From positions 1 through 64,000 of the forward strand of contig JAPLGM010000017.1 of assembly GCA_026390165.1 (NCBI GenBank): DNA of 64,000 bases, read 5' to 3'. The notes under the pieces are model-generated. The model was not told where the DNA came from. It worked only from the letters and a program-made list of their open reading frames with translations, and searched no databases. Shown here piece by piece: positions 21,912 to 32,809 of the stretch; position 1 is the first letter of the stretch; every line of letters begins with the position of its first letter. The position numbers were made by a program, and so were the translations under genes. This stretch comes from Campylobacterales bacterium. Its GTDB lineage: Bacteria; Campylobacterota; Campylobacteria; Campylobacterales; Sulfurimonadaceae.

Positions 21912-22195
21912 TGGATTACCATTGCATTGATAATATTGACCAATACTACATCGATGATATTGAGCGAAACGATCAAAATTATGGGGGCCAAATCAAGTCC
22001 GTTAAAAACCGTCGGCATCATCCGTCGAATCAGGGCATAGGCAGGCTCTGTAAGACGATGGATGATTTGAACGATAGGGTTATAGGGGTCAGGTCGAACC
22101 CATGAGAGGAGGGCTCCGATGATAACGATCCATGTGTACACTGTGAGGAGCGAATGGACGATACCGCCCAAGCCTGATACGATACCTTCTATCAT
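21908..22195 (-). CDS. YggT family membrane protein
   Basis: [30 protein letters not shown]. Confidence 0.92.
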   Translation of the reverse strand: MIEGIVSGLGGIVHSLLTVYTWIVIIGALLSWVRPDPYNPIVQIIHRLTEPAYALIRRMMPTVFNGLDLAPIILIVSLNIIDVVLVNIINAMVIH

Positions 22196-23490
22196 TTGAC
22201 CACCTCTTTGAGATAATTTTTGAGATGGGTATAAAGATCATTTAACTCAGGTCCGTGTTCTGACCCTCCGATAAGAATCCGAAGAGGTTTAAAAAGATTT
22301 TTTCCTTTTAATCCCGAGTGTTGCATTAAATAGCTCTTATAGGAGTCGTAATCATCAAAATGGGGTGCTTTTATCGTCAATTCACGAAGAAGTTCAAACC
22401 CCTCTTTGAATTCATCGGGGACAATTTTAGGGGCAAATATAGCTTCTATTTTAGAACGTAACTCTTTGAGGGTGCTCACTTCATCCAAAAAGACTTTGGC
22501 AAGCCGCCCGATATCTTCATCGGCAAATCCGACGTAGCGGGAGAGCTCTTTGGGATCAAGACCACGCAAATGTTCACGGTTGATAAATTTGAGTTTATCA
22601 ATGTCGAAATGGGCAGGGGATTTGGAGATGGTGGTGAGTTCAAACCACTTGATCGCCTCTTCGAGGGTGAAGATTTCGAGTGGAGTTTTATTCCCCATTA
22701 AGATGAGATAGTTGATAATAGCTGCAGGTAAAAATCCCTCTTCCAAAAGCCATTTGACACTGGAAGCATCATCCCTCTTGGACATTTTTTTCCCCTCATT
22801 GTTGAGAATAATGGGCAAGTGGGCATATTCGATAGCACGATCATACCCCAATGCGTGTTGGATCGCCATCTGTTTTGGGGTATTGGTGAGATGATCTTCC
22901 CCACGAATAATGAGAGAGACATCGGAGAGCATATCATCCACCGCGCAAGCAAAATTGTACGTTGGATATTTATCGGCACGCATAATGATAAAGCTGTCTA
23001 TATCATCAGGGGCAAAAGTCGATTCCCCTTTGATAAGATCGCGTACCGTGAGCGGATGTGACGGTTTTTTCAAACGAATGGTAAAGGGGGCCATATTATC
23101 AATCACTTGATCGGCAGAAAGATTTTCACACTCTCCATCATAACGGTAGGCTATTTTATCCTCTTTGGACTTCTCCCTCTTGCCTTCAAGGGTCTCAGGG
23201 GTACAAAAACAGCTAAACGCTTTTTTATCGTGTAAAAGTTGCAGTGCCATGGCACGGTGAAAACGGAGATTATTGCTTTGAAGCTGATGCTCTTCGTGGG
23301 TAATCCCAAAAAGGGCAAGAAGTGCAATAATCTCATCCTCTTTCCCAGGGATATTACGCTCTTTATCGGTATCTTCGATACGGATTAAAAGAGGTTCAGA
23401 GCGTTTTTGAGACATAATATAGTTGAAAAGGGCGACTCGAAGATTGCCAATGTGCATATCTCCAGTGGGGCTAGGGGCAAAACGAAGCAT
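22192..23490 (-). CDS. gltX: Glutamyl-tRNA synthetase, GluRS2-like
   Basis: [25 protein letters not shown] and KMSKRDD; start refined from 23550 to 23490. Confidence 0.93.
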   Translation of the reverse strand: MLRFAPSPTGDMHIGNLRVALFNYIMSQKRSEPLLIRIEDTDKERNIPGKEDEIIALLALFGITHEEHQLQSNNLRFHRAMALQLLHDKKAFSCFCTPETLEGKREKSKEDKIAYRYDGECENLSADQVIDNMAPFTIRLKKPSHPLTVRDLIKGESTFAPDDIDSFIIMRADKYPTYNFACAVDDMLSDVSLIIRGEDHLTNTPKQMAIQHALGYDRAIEYAHLPIILNNEGKKMSKRDDASSVKWLLEEGFLPAAIINYLILMGNKTPLEIFTLEEAIKWFELTTISKSPAHFDIDKLKFINREHLRGLDPKELSRYVGFADEDIGRLAKVFLDEVSTLKELRSKIEAIFAPKIVPDEFKEGFELLRELTIKAPHFDDYDSYKSYLMQHSGLKGKNLFKPLRILIGGSEHGPELNDLYTHLKNYLKEVVK

Positions 23491-23562
23491 TAAAATTCCT
23501 AAGATAAATATGAATGAAATTCTAGCAGAAAAGAGTTTAAGATGAATCAAGTGCTGATTTCA

Positions 23563-24381
23563 TCAATCCTTCATATTTTCTCGTATACGGCGAGCTGCAT
23601 TAACAAAACGGGTACTATCATAGCCCATTTTTAATACGATTTTAGCCCCCTCTTCAATACTGGCATCACTCAATTGTTCTTTTACATTGATAGCCGTACG
23701 TACTGCTTTTAATGCAAGTACCATATCTTTGATCTCGCTATCTATTTCTTTTTCATTGTCAATATTTTCCATTAGCTCTGCGAAGATAGTTTCAAAATTC
23801 CAATGCTTAAATAATAATGCACATATCTTTGTCGAGGTAGTTCCGGTAAAATCGCTCTCTACTTGTGATATAGAACTACTCTGCATTAATGCATCGCGGA
23901 ACATCTCTCCATACGAGCTTTCAACCACCTCTTTTGCGATTAATACTTTCCCCGTTTCCATAATAAATGCAATAGGAATCATAATCTTCGCTCTTTGAAC
24001 GTCGATGCCCATATACCATTGAAACATCAAAGCATTTTGCATAGCGCTTATTTTGGAAAAATCTTCATTACTGATAGCGTAAGGTGACATATCGATTTCA
24101 AAATTTCGTTCCATGGTAGCTTTAAGAGCGGATGCTCTTACTGTATTCAAGCCAAATAACGTAACCGCCTGCATTACAGAAACAATATGATTTTTCAGTC
24201 CAAAAACCGGTGCATTTACTTTGGCCAATATTCCAGCTGTCAAAAGAGGATCCCCTTCAATGATAGAAACAATAGTTTTCATATTCGGTTCACCCATACG
24301 AAACGCTTCTTCTAATTTAATGATAGACTGGGGGAAAGGTGGAAGCGAATTGATTTTAGAAATAATAGATTCAAATCCCAT
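23563..24381 (-). CDS. HDOD domain protein
   Basis: INSLPPFPQSIIKLEEA...IEGDPLLTAGILAKVNAPVFGLKNHIVSVMQAVTLFGLNTVRA. Confidence 0.88.
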   Translation of the reverse strand: MGFESIISKINSLPPFPQSIIKLEEAFRMGEPNMKTIVSIIEGDPLLTAGILAKVNAPVFGLKNHIVSVMQAVTLFGLNTVRASALKATMERNFEIDMSPYAISNEDFSKISAMQNALMFQWYMGIDVQRAKIMIPIAFIMETGKVLIAKEVVESSYGEMFRDALMQSSSISQVESDFTGTTSTKICALLFKHWNFETIFAELMENIDNEKEIDSEIKDMVLALKAVRTAINVKEQLSDASIEEGAKIVLKMGYDSTRFVNAARRIRENMKD

Positions 24382-24544
24382 AATGTCTCCTTTATTACTT
24401 AAAAACTAAATGTTACCATAAAAGATTTAACCGTATAACCGCAATGATGCTTCAAGGAGTCACAAAATATGACTGCCTGAAATATACAAAAGATTATAGA
24501 ATTAGTTATAATACAAATCGTTTAGAATAAAACAAGGTGTACGT

Positions 24545-25345
24545 GTGAACAAATATCAATTAATCAGCCATTATTTAGAAAATTTTTTGAGTCATGAAGT
24601 ACGTAAAACAGGTCTCAGAAAAGTAGTGGTCGGGTTAAGTGGCGGACTTGATTCAGCGGTGGTTGCGGTATTGGCACATCGAGTATTTGGGGATGATCTG
24701 TTGTGTATAAAGATGCCCTCTCATTTCTCGTCACAAAGCAGCTTAGATGATGCAGATGAACTTTGTGAAACCTTTTCCCTTCGTTGCGAGACTCAGAGTA
24801 TTGAAGCGATGGTGAGGGCGTATTACACGGCAGATATGTCACCGCTTCGGGTGGGAAACCTCTCGGCACGGTTACGAATGGTGACACTGTTCGATATATC
24901 GGCACGTGAAGGAGCTTTGGTTCTGGGAACCAGTAATAAAAGTGAATTGATGCTCGGATACGGAACGCTGTATGGTGATTTGGCCAGTGCCCTTAATCCT
25001 ATTGGTGATCTGTACAAAACAGAGGTGTTTGAACTAGCGAGGGAGTTAGGGGTGAATGCTTCGATACTGACGAAAGCCCCCTCGGCAGATTTGTGGGAAG
25101 GGCAGAGCGATGAAACCGAAATTGGCTATTCCTACAGTGATCTTGATCGAGTTTTACGTGGATACGTCGAAGCACGTCATACTAAAGAAGAGCTCATAGA
25201 GTTGGGAGAAGATCCAGAACTCGTAGAGATGGTGATAGAGCGTATTTATAAAAACCAGTTTAAGCGAAAAATGCCACTAATCGCGAAATTGACATCGCGA
25301 ACGATTAACCATGATTTTAATTATCCAAGAGATATAACTTTATAG
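24545..25345 (+). CDS. nadE: NAD+ synthetase
   Basis: VVGLSGGLDSAVVAVL; GTSNKSELMLGYGT. Confidence 0.95.
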   Translation: MNKYQLISHYLENFLSHEVRKTGLRKVVVGLSGGLDSAVVAVLAHRVFGDDLLCIKMPSHFSSQSSLDDADELCETFSLRCETQSIEAMVRAYYTADMSPLRVGNLSARLRMVTLFDISAREGALVLGTSNKSELMLGYGTLYGDLASALNPIGDLYKTEVFELARELGVNASILTKAPSADLWEGQSDETEIGYSYSDLDRVLRGYVEARHTKEELIELGEDPELVEMVIERIYKNQFKRKMPLIAKLTSRTINHDFNYPRDITL

Positions 25346-25355
25346 AGGAGTTTTT

Positions 25356-26474
25356 ATGAAAATACCATTTTACCGTGTTAATGTTGGCGGAGATGAGCGT
25401 GAAAAGATTGATGAAGTGCTTGATGGTGAAGCACCGAATATTGTTGAAGAATTGGAATCTGCCTTTGAGTCGTATATCGGTGCGAAGTATGCACTGGCAA
25501 CCTCTCATGGTACCTCGGCACTGCATTTGGCAATGTTAGCGATTGATTTGAAACGGGGCGACAAAGTATTGTGTTCGATCAATGCATTCCCTTCTGTCCC
25601 TGAAGTCGTGCGTCATTTTGATGCGGAGCCAATTTTTGTAGATATAGATCCTGATCTTTTTAGTATGGATTTAGACAAGCTCGAAGCACATTTGGCGGAG
25701 CATAAATCCAAAAAACTCAAAGCAGTCATTGTATCGCACATTGCTGGGCAAAGTATTAATTTGGATAGATTGTACAGTATCGCCAAAATGTATGATGTGA
25801 AAGTTATCGAAGATGCGTCCGATGCGTTGGGTGCAACCTATAGAGGGGCTAAAATTGGCTCTACGGGTGCAACGATTACCTGTTTTGATTTCAGTCCTCA
25901 TTTACGACGCAATGTATGTAATGGCGGTATGCTTGTTAGTGATGACGAAGAAATTATTGAACGGGCAAAGTCGTTGCGTTATCATGCCCTCTCAACGGAT
26001 GATGATGCCCTCGGGTACGTTTATGACGTGAGCGATATCGGGAGTGAATACACAATCAGCCCCCTTGATGCGGCGATAATTTTGGTTCAGTTGGAAAAAC
26101 AAGATGAAATTATTGAGCGTCAGCAAGCAATTGCGGCACTTTTTAAAAAGAAATTAGCCAAGGCTCCTCATATTACGTTGCCAGTAGTAGCCGAAGAGCA
26201 TATTTTTTCCCTCTATATTGTTAAGATTGATAAAAACCGAGATTCTTTTGCACGCGAACTAAGTACACTGGGTATTGAAACAGGATTGCATTATATCCCG
26301 TTGCATTTACTGAACTATTATAAATCGAAATATTCTCTTCGTATCAATGATTTTCCTGTAGCACTGCGCAATTTTAGCCAAGTACTTTCGATCCCCAATT
26401 ATGCCGCTTTGAGCGATAAAGAGGTGGATCTCATTTGTAAGGCAATTTTGGAAGTAGCGTCTACGCGCGTTTGA
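25356..26474 (+). CDS. DegT/DnrJ/EryC1/StrS family protein lacking the canonical PLP lysine
   Basis: Fold-type I DegT signature (ATSHGTSALHLAM, VIEDASDALGATYRG) with FDFSPHLRRNVCNGGM at the lysine site. Confidence 0.88.
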   Translation: MKIPFYRVNVGGDEREKIDEVLDGEAPNIVEELESAFESYIGAKYALATSHGTSALHLAMLAIDLKRGDKVLCSINAFPSVPEVVRHFDAEPIFVDIDPDLFSMDLDKLEAHLAEHKSKKLKAVIVSHIAGQSINLDRLYSIAKMYDVKVIEDASDALGATYRGAKIGSTGATITCFDFSPHLRRNVCNGGMLVSDDEEIIERAKSLRYHALSTDDDALGYVYDVSDIGSEYTISPLDAAIILVQLEKQDEIIERQQAIAALFKKKLAKAPHITLPVVAEEHIFSLYIVKIDKNRDSFARELSTLGIETGLHYIPLHLLNYYKSKYSLRINDFPVALRNFSQVLSIPNYAALSDKEVDLICKAILEVASTRV

Positions 26475-27376
26475 AACGTTCGTTAGTCCAATGGGGTGAG
26501 AGCTATCTCTATTGCCCCTCACGTATGCAAAAAATCCTCTCCCTTATTCTTCTCCCTCTAAGCTGGATTTATTGTTTACTCAGCTTTATCCGTTATCGTC
26601 TTAGTACCCCTAAGAAGTTTGGGATACCTGTCATAAGCGTCGGAAATTTAACCGTCGGTGGAAGCGGGAAAACCCCACTAGTCACAGCTCTTGCATCTCA
26701 TTTCCAGAGACCCGCTATTGTATTGCGCGGATATGGACGTCAAAGTAAAGGGATGATAGTCGTCAAAGATGGCTCTATTTTATGCGATACCCTTATCAGT
26801 GGTGATGAAGCAATGCTTTATGCTACAACGCTTCCTAATGCCGTGGTGATTGTCAGTGAAAAGAGGGAGCTTGCACTCCTTGAAGCGAAGAAGATGGGGT
26901 GTGAGGTGGTGTTTCTCGATGATGGATACGGTAAGCATGGGATTAAGAAGCTTGATCTCCTTATCGATGTTCAAACGCCCAACCATTTTTGTCTTCCCAG
27001 TGGTGCCTATCGTGAAAAGCTATGGAGTGGTAAAAAAGTCGTTATGGTGAGAGAAGGGGAGAGCTTTAATCGTCATGTAACCGTTCAAAATCCAACGTCG
27101 AATATGGTTTTAGTGACAGCCATCGCTCGCCCCCAACGACTGGATATCTATTTGCCAAAGGTGTTTGAGAAAATCTATTTTGAAGATCACCATTTTTTTA
27201 CCCTTGAGGAGCTTCAAGCAATTATTCGTCGAACGGGGGCAACGAGTTTGCTTATTACTCAGAAAGACTTGGTTAAAATAGCGCACTTTAATCTCACTCT
27301 TTCGGTATTAATGCTCTCTTTGGAGCTTGACGAAGAGTTAATAACCACTGTAAAGGATTATGTTTATGCAACGTAA
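26471..27376 (+). CDS. lpxK: Tetraacyldisaccharide 4'-kinase
   Basis: VISVGNLTVGGSGKTPLVTAL; VFLDDGYGKHGI. Confidence 0.93.
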   Translation: MKRSLVQWGESYLYCPSRMQKILSLILLPLSWIYCLLSFIRYRLSTPKKFGIPVISVGNLTVGGSGKTPLVTALASHFQRPAIVLRGYGRQSKGMIVVKDGSILCDTLISGDEAMLYATTLPNAVVIVSEKRELALLEAKKMGCEVVFLDDGYGKHGIKKLDLLIDVQTPNHFCLPSGAYREKLWSGKKVVMVREGESFNRHVTVQNPTSNMVLVTAIARPQRLDIYLPKVFEKIYFEDHHFFTLEELQAIIRRTGATSLLITQKDLVKIAHFNLTLSVLMLSLELDEELITTVKDYVYAT

Positions 27377-28217
27377 GATTGAAACCGTTAAAACCCTGAT
27401 GGACGCGATGCCGTTTATCAAAGAGTTCCGTGATGAAGTTGTCGTCATCAAATATGGCGGATCAGCCCAAAGCTCGGATGAACTCAAAGCAAAGTTTGCC
27501 CAAGATATTGTACTTCTTCACCTCGTTGGGGTAAAAGTGGTCATTGTTCATGGGGGTGGAAGTCGTATCAGTCAGCTTTTGAGTGATTTGAATATCCCGA
27601 CCGAGTTTATTGACGGTGAGCGGGTGAGTACCCCTGAAGTGATGCGTGTTGTTGAGATGGTTCTTAGCGGCGAAATCAACAAAGAGATCACCTCATTACT
27701 TAACTCTTATGGTGCCAAGGCGATCGGTATCAGCGGAAAAGATGCCCATTTTTTGAGAGCGAAACCAAAAGATGAGGCAAAATTTGGTCTTACGGGACGG
27801 GTAGAACATGTTAAAGCCGATGTGATTCATAATCTCTTGCGTGAAGGATTTATCCCTGTTATTGCCCCTATCGGTGCTGATCCAATCGTTGGACACCCTG
27901 GATACAACATTAACGCCGACCTCGCCGCTTCATTTATTGCCAAAGAGATTGGGGCGTGCAAAGTGATCTTTATGACCGATACCCCTGGGGTTTTAAATAA
28001 AGAGAAAGAGCTTTTTTCGACATTGACTGAAGTACAGGTAGACGCACTCAAAAATGACGGAACGATTAGTGGCGGAATGGTTCCAAAAGTCGATGCGTGT
28101 CTTGAAGCGGTTGATGGAGGGGTTGCTAAAGCCCATATTATCGACGGACGGATTGAACATGCGATTTTATTGGAGCTCTTTACCTCTGAGGGTGTGGGGA
28201 CGCAGATTACGTTGTAG
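27360..28217 (+). CDS. argB: Acetylglutamate kinase
   Basis: VVIKYGGSAQ, VIVHGGGSRIS, GGMVPKVDACLEAV. Confidence 0.96.
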   Translation: MFMQRKIETVKTLMDAMPFIKEFRDEVVVIKYGGSAQSSDELKAKFAQDIVLLHLVGVKVVIVHGGGSRISQLLSDLNIPTEFIDGERVSTPEVMRVVEMVLSGEINKEITSLLNSYGAKAIGISGKDAHFLRAKPKDEAKFGLTGRVEHVKADVIHNLLREGFIPVIAPIGADPIVGHPGYNINADLAASFIAKEIGACKVIFMTDTPGVLNKEKELFSTLTEVQVDALKNDGTISGGMVPKVDACLEAVDGGVAKAHIIDGRIEHAILLELFTSEGVGTQITL

Positions 28218-28219
28218 AA

Positions 28220-28238
28220 GAAAGCTCATAGAGCTTTC
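28220..28238. terminator. Hairpin terminator between convergent argB and pepA
   Basis: gaaagctc-ata-gagctttc. Confidence 0.65.
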
Positions 28239-28242
28239 ATGA

Positions 28243-29676
28243 TTATTGACAATGACTCATCATCCATTCCAAACTCATTCGCACTCCTGCCCCCGTTGCA
28301 CCATACGTGTGAACGTCATACGGGCTTTCGGTATAGGCCGAACCTGCAATGTCGAAATGAACCCATTTCTCTTTCATATTCTCATCGATAAAATTGTCCA
28401 AAAATAAAGCAGCGGTGATCGCTCCGCCATACGGCTTGGAAGAGACATTGGATACATCAGCAAGGTCACTTTTAAGGAGCTTTTTAAGATGGCGGTTAAA
28501 GGGGAGAACTCCTGCATATTCACCGCTTTGTTTAGAGGCTTTTATCCACTCTTCTTTGAGGGTTTCATTATGCCCCATAACTCCTGTCGTATAGGGTCCA
28601 AGAGCAACCATGCACGCTCCTGTAAGGGTGGCGTAGTCGAAAATAAAATCACTTTTTACTTTCTCTTGGGCGTACCCTAGCACATCGGCGAGGACAAGTC
28701 GCCCTTCAGCGTCGGTGTTACGCACTTCGATGGTTTTACCGTTTTTTGCACGGAGGACATCATCGGGTTTATAGGCATTTCCACCGATCATATTTTCAAC
28801 TGCACCCACAAACGCGTGGACTTCGATATCGAGTTGGAGTTCGCTTACCGCTTTGAGTATCCCCATTACGGCACAGCCACCTGCCTTGTCCATTTTCATC
28901 GTCACCATGGAGGCGGCGGCTTTGAGGCTAAGTCCGCCACTGTCGTAGGTGAGTCCTTTACCCACAAGGGTAATGATCTTTTTAGGATTTTTGGGTTTAT
29001 AGGCAAGGTGGATAAGGCGGGGGGGATTGATCGAAGCGCGACCCACGGCGATCATTGCCTCCATCTTTTCATCTTGAAGACCATTGACATCGAGAATCGT
29101 ACATTCGAGTTTATTGGATTTTGCCAACGTCTGGGCTACGACACTCATCCCTTGAGGGGTCATATCATAAGGAGTTTGGTTGACCAAATTACGGACAAAA
29201 TTAGTTGCTTTGGAAATAATGAGGGTTTGGGAAAGAATCTTTTCGAGAACAAGAGGATCTAAATCCAAGCCATCTCTCTCCTCATTTGAAAAAATAACGT
29301 CAACTAATGAGGAGATTTTAGGTTCAGATTTGTAGGTATTAAAGGTATAGCTTCCTAAAACAACCCCTTCGATGAGCGAGCTAAAATGAATTTGACCATA
29401 CTGAGCCAACTTTAGAGAGGTGTAGGTGTACTCCATGGCGGTTTTAATCGCATTGGCAGCCGTACTTCGAAAGAGTTCATTACTAAATTCATTGATACCG
29501 CATATCATCACGCGGTGTTCATGAAGCGTGCAGAGTTGCTCATCTTCAGCTTTGAATCCTGCTTGCAATAAGAGTTCTTTGTGGGGATGGGACAACAGCT
29601 GGTGCGGGGTGACGAATTCAAGCGACAGTTGCGCATCGATTGCTTTTAAAGGTTGATTAATGAGTTTGACGGTCAC
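28243..29676 (-). CDS. pepA: Leucyl aminopeptidase
   Basis: VGKGLTYDSGGLSLK, NTDAEGRLVLADVL; GTG start at 29676 with GGAG upstream preferred over the longer ORF. Confidence 0.94.
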   Translation of the reverse strand: MTVKLINQPLKAIDAQLSLEFVTPHQLLSHPHKELLLQAGFKAEDEQLCTLHEHRVMICGINEFSNELFRSTAANAIKTAMEYTYTSLKLAQYGQIHFSSLIEGVVLGSYTFNTYKSEPKISSLVDVIFSNEERDGLDLDPLVLEKILSQTLIISKATNFVRNLVNQTPYDMTPQGMSVVAQTLAKSNKLECTILDVNGLQDEKMEAMIAVGRASINPPRLIHLAYKPKNPKKIITLVGKGLTYDSGGLSLKAAASMVTMKMDKAGGCAVMGILKAVSELQLDIEVHAFVGAVENMIGGNAYKPDDVLRAKNGKTIEVRNTDAEGRLVLADVLGYAQEKVKSDFIFDYATLTGACMVALGPYTTGVMGHNETLKEEWIKASKQSGEYAGVLPFNRHLKKLLKSDLADVSNVSSKPYGGAITAALFLDNFIDENMKEKWVHFDIAGSAYTESPYDVHTYGATGAGVRMSLEWMMSHCQ

Positions 29677-30250
29677 GGCGTTTCTCCATAAATTTTTTTT
29701 CAATTCGGTTAAAAGTAAATGATATAGCTCCAACGATACTAAGGGCTAATGGGAGTGCAAAATACCAATGCGCTTTAATCCACCCAAGGATGACCAATAA
29801 CTCATCTCCAAAATAGTAGGCTGGAATGATAGTCATAGCAGCCCAAAAGAGGGCGCTAATAAAATTCACAAAAGCAAAATGTTTCGCAGAATATTTGGTT
29901 AATCCTATTGCCATAGGGATGGCGGTACGCATACCGTACATATAGCGTTGCACGAAGATAATTGGCCAGCCGTATTTCTTGAGGAGAAGATGGGCAATCG
30001 CAAATTTACGACGTTGTGTATGAAGTTTGGTGTAAATGTAATTTTTATTATAACGACCAATGTAGAAATAGATTTGATCCCCTACAAATCCCCCTAAAGC
30101 ACCAACAACAAGTGCTATTGGTAAGAGCATGTCACCTGTATGGGACATAATACCTGCCATTACAAGCCCAAGCTCACCCTCGAGTATACTCCATCCAAAA
30201 AGGACAATATAGCCGTATTCTTTAAGCCATTCTAAGAAAAGATGTTCCAC
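29657..30250 (-). CDS. DedA family membrane protein
   Basis: GEIGL-like EGELGLVMAG, GALGGFVGDQIYFYIGRYN, QRYMYGMRTAIPMAIG. Confidence 0.9.
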   Translation of the reverse strand: MEHLFLEWLKEYGYIVLFGWSILEGELGLVMAGIMSHTGDMLLPIALVVGALGGFVGDQIYFYIGRYNKNYIYTKLHTQRRKFAIAHLLLKKYGWPIIFVQRYMYGMRTAIPMAIGLTKYSAKHFAFVNFISALFWAAMTIIPAYYFGDELLVILGWIKAHWYFALPLALSIVGAISFTFNRIEKKFMEKRRDRQTH

Positions 30251-30258
30251 TAAACCCC

Positions 30259-31458
30259 TTAGTTATCAAAATTCAAAAGCTCTTTGGCTTGAATCATATC
30301 TTTGTCGCCACGCCCTGAAATATTCACGATAATGAGTTTATCTTTAATGTCACCCATTTTTTTCAAATAAGCGACAGCATGAGAAGATTCAAACGCAGGG
30401 ATAATCCCCTCTGCACGACTGAGCCACACAAAAGCGTCCAACGCTTCCGCATCGGTGATATTATCATAGCTCACGGTGCCGTTTTCTTTGTGAAATGCGT
30501 GTTCTGGTCCAATCCCAGGATAATCGAGACCTGCTGAGATAGAGTGCGCCTCGAGAATTTGTCCGTCATCGTCTTGGAGGAGATAGCTCATCTGTCCGTG
30601 CAGCACCCCTGGGCGACCTTTTAGGAGGGAACATCCGTGTTTATCGGTTTCGACCCCTAGCCCTCCTGCTTCGATTCCGATACAGCGAACTTCTTTGTCC
30701 TCAAGGAAGTGTTGAAAGCTCCCGATGGCGTTCGAGCCTCCCCCGATACAAGCGAGGACATAATCGGGCAAACGATTCTCTTTTTCGAGGATTTGTGCAC
30801 GGGCTTCACACCCAATGATTGCTTGAAAATCGCGTACCATCATCGGATAGGGGTGAGGACCTGCAACCGTTCCAATGATATAAAAGGTGTCACGTGCGTG
30901 GGTGACCCAGTGACGTATAGCATCGTTCATAGCGTCTTTGAGGGTTTTTGAACCGCTCTCTACCGCGTGAACTTTTGCCCCCAAGAGCTTCATCCGAAAA
31001 ACGTTAAGCTCTTGGCGCGCCACATCTTTCGCCCCCATAAATACTTCACACTCCAACCCCAGCAATGCAGCAATGGTTGCCGTAGCGACACCGTGCTGAC
31101 CAGCACCCGTTTCGGCGATTACTTTTTTCTTCCCTAAACGTTTTGCCATAAGCCCTTGGGCGATAACATTATTGACTTTATGTGCCCCTGTGTGGTTTAG
31201 ATCTTCCCGTTTAAGGTAGATTTTGGCACCCAACTCTTCGGAAAGGTTGGCGGCAAAATAGAGGGGACTTGGGCGACCGACATAATCTTTTAGATACCCA
31301 TCCACTTCACTCCAGAATGTTTTATCAAAGCGAATCTCTTTATAGGCATTTTCAAGTTCAAGAAGTGCAGGCATAAGGGTTTCAGGGACAAATCGTCCCC
31401 CGAAGATGCCAAAATGCCCATCAATGGGATCAAATGGTGAGGGTGAGGGGATATACAT
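30259..31458 (-). CDS. trpB: Tryptophan synthase beta subunit
   Basis: [30 protein letters not shown]. Confidence 0.96.
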   Translation of the reverse strand: MYIPSPSPFDPIDGHFGIFGGRFVPETLMPALLELENAYKEIRFDKTFWSEVDGYLKDYVGRPSPLYFAANLSEELGAKIYLKREDLNHTGAHKVNNVIAQGLMAKRLGKKKVIAETGAGQHGVATATIAALLGLECEVFMGAKDVARQELNVFRMKLLGAKVHAVESGSKTLKDAMNDAIRHWVTHARDTFYIIGTVAGPHPYPMMVRDFQAIIGCEARAQILEKENRLPDYVLACIGGGSNAIGSFQHFLEDKEVRCIGIEAGGLGVETDKHGCSLLKGRPGVLHGQMSYLLQDDDGQILEAHSISAGLDYPGIGPEHAFHKENGTVSYDNITDAEALDAFVWLSRAEGIIPAFESSHAVAYLKKMGDIKDKLIIVNISGRGDKDMIQAKELLNFDN

Positions 31459-32021
31459 TAATCAACTCCTAATACGGTATAAATTTTTACAATTTCAGCC
31501 ATTTTTTCTTGTCCATTTAAAAAATCAAGCCCCAGTATAAAACACGCTTCGACGCACTGGGCACCCACTTTGTTGATGAGATTTGCTGCAGCGAATGCTG
31601 TCCCACCCGTCGCGATCAAATCATCAATGAGCAATACCCGTGGGGACTCGACATTGGAAAAGGCATCAATATGCACTTCGACTTCATCAAATCCATATTC
31701 GAGACTATATTTTTCGGAAACAGTAGTGTAGGGGAGCTTCCCTTTTTTACGGATGGGGACGAAACCAACATTGAGCATTTGCGCCAATGCCGCACCGAAA
31801 ATAAATCCTCGTGCATCAATACCCGCAATATGGGTCAAATTATACGATGCGTAACGCTGATGCAAATGGCGCATCAGTAAGGCATACGCCTCTTTATCGG
31901 CAAGGAGTGTTGTAATATCTTTGAAAACAATTCCCAGTTTTGGAAAATCGTGAATATCACGGATGGAGTTCATCAAAATAGTTTTTTCGTTTGCGGTGAG
32001 TGTCATAAAATTCCTTTTCAT
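31458..32021 (-). CDS. apt: Adenine phosphoribosyltransferase
   Basis: [27 protein letters not shown]. Confidence 0.94.
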   Translation of the reverse strand: MKRNFMTLTANEKTILMNSIRDIHDFPKLGIVFKDITTLLADKEAYALLMRHLHQRYASYNLTHIAGIDARGFIFGAALAQMLNVGFVPIRKKGKLPYTTVSEKYSLEYGFDEVEVHIDAFSNVESPRVLLIDDLIATGGTAFAAANLINKVGAQCVEACFILGLDFLNGQEKMAEIVKIYTVLGVD

Positions 32022-32027
32022 AAATGG

Positions 32028-32360
32028 TTAAATTAACGCGTCAATACGCCCTTCCAGCTCTCGAATTTTATTTTGGAGACGATCCGTTTCAACACGATGT
32101 TTTGCGTTGCGTTGCTTGAGCATTTTGACTTCATTACGCAAGTTGTTAAGTTCTTCACTCAAAATATCGACATTTCCCAAAGCACGCTGAAGCTGTATCT
32201 GATACTTTCGGATCAAAATTTCAGCCTCTCTGAGGGTTAGCTTCATCATTTCACTGGAGCGTTGTTCTTTGACCGTAATGCTTCTAAAATAGAACATTTT
32301 AACCAAAAAAACAAGAGCTACCATTGTAATAATAGTGAGAAGTGACCACTCTAAAAACAT
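32028..32360 (-). CDS. TM-anchored coiled-coil hypothetical protein
   Basis: N-terminal TM helix and heptad-rich C-terminus. Confidence 0.65.
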   Translation of the reverse strand: MFLEWSLLTIITMVALVFLVKMFYFRSITVKEQRSSEMMKLTLREAEILIRKYQIQLQRALGNVDILSEELNNLRNEVKMLKQRNAKHRVETDRLQNKIRELEGRIDALI

Positions 32361-32362
32361 AA

Positions 32363-32800
32363 TTATCCTTGAATCGCCTCAATTTTATTTACGCGGCCGC
32401 AATGGCGACCCCCTTCAAATTTTCCCGCAATCCATGCGTCTACAATTGATTCAGCAACTCCTTGCCCTACAATTCGCTCGCCGAAGCAAAGGACGTTGGC
32501 ATCATTATGGCCACGTGCAACGGTTGCCGTATAGGCATCATGACACAATGCGGCGCGGATACCGTGGAAACGGTTCGCTGCCATTGACATACCAATACCT
32601 GAACCACAGATGAGTATCCCTTGCGCTGTTGAATCAGCAAGGACATTTTCACACACTTTGACGGCGTAATCGGGATAATCGACTCTATCTTTGTCGAAAG
32701 GTCCCAAATCAATGACCTCATGTCCTTTCGTGAGAAGCAATTCGACGGTAAAGTTTTTGAGATCAATTCCCGCATGATCGGTTGCGATATAAAATTTCAT
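32363..32800 (-). CDS. rpiB: Ribose-5-phosphate isomerase B
   Basis: IATDHAGIDLK, ILICGSGIGMSMAANR. Confidence 0.94.
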   Translation of the reverse strand: MKFYIATDHAGIDLKNFTVELLLTKGHEVIDLGPFDKDRVDYPDYAVKVCENVLADSTAQGILICGSGIGMSMAANRFHGIRAALCHDAYTATVARGHNDANVLCFGERIVGQGVAESIVDAWIAGKFEGGRHCGRVNKIEAIQG

Positions 32801-32809
32801 AGTTTTCCT

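Noticed and set aside
23491-23550. 20-aa N-terminal extension of gltX ([20 protein letters not shown])
   Set aside because: Conserved GluRS start [10 protein letters not shown] is downstream; the extension is probably untranslated.
28816-29262. 148-aa plus-strand ORF opposite pepA
   Set aside because: Shadow of the leucyl aminopeptidase catalytic region.
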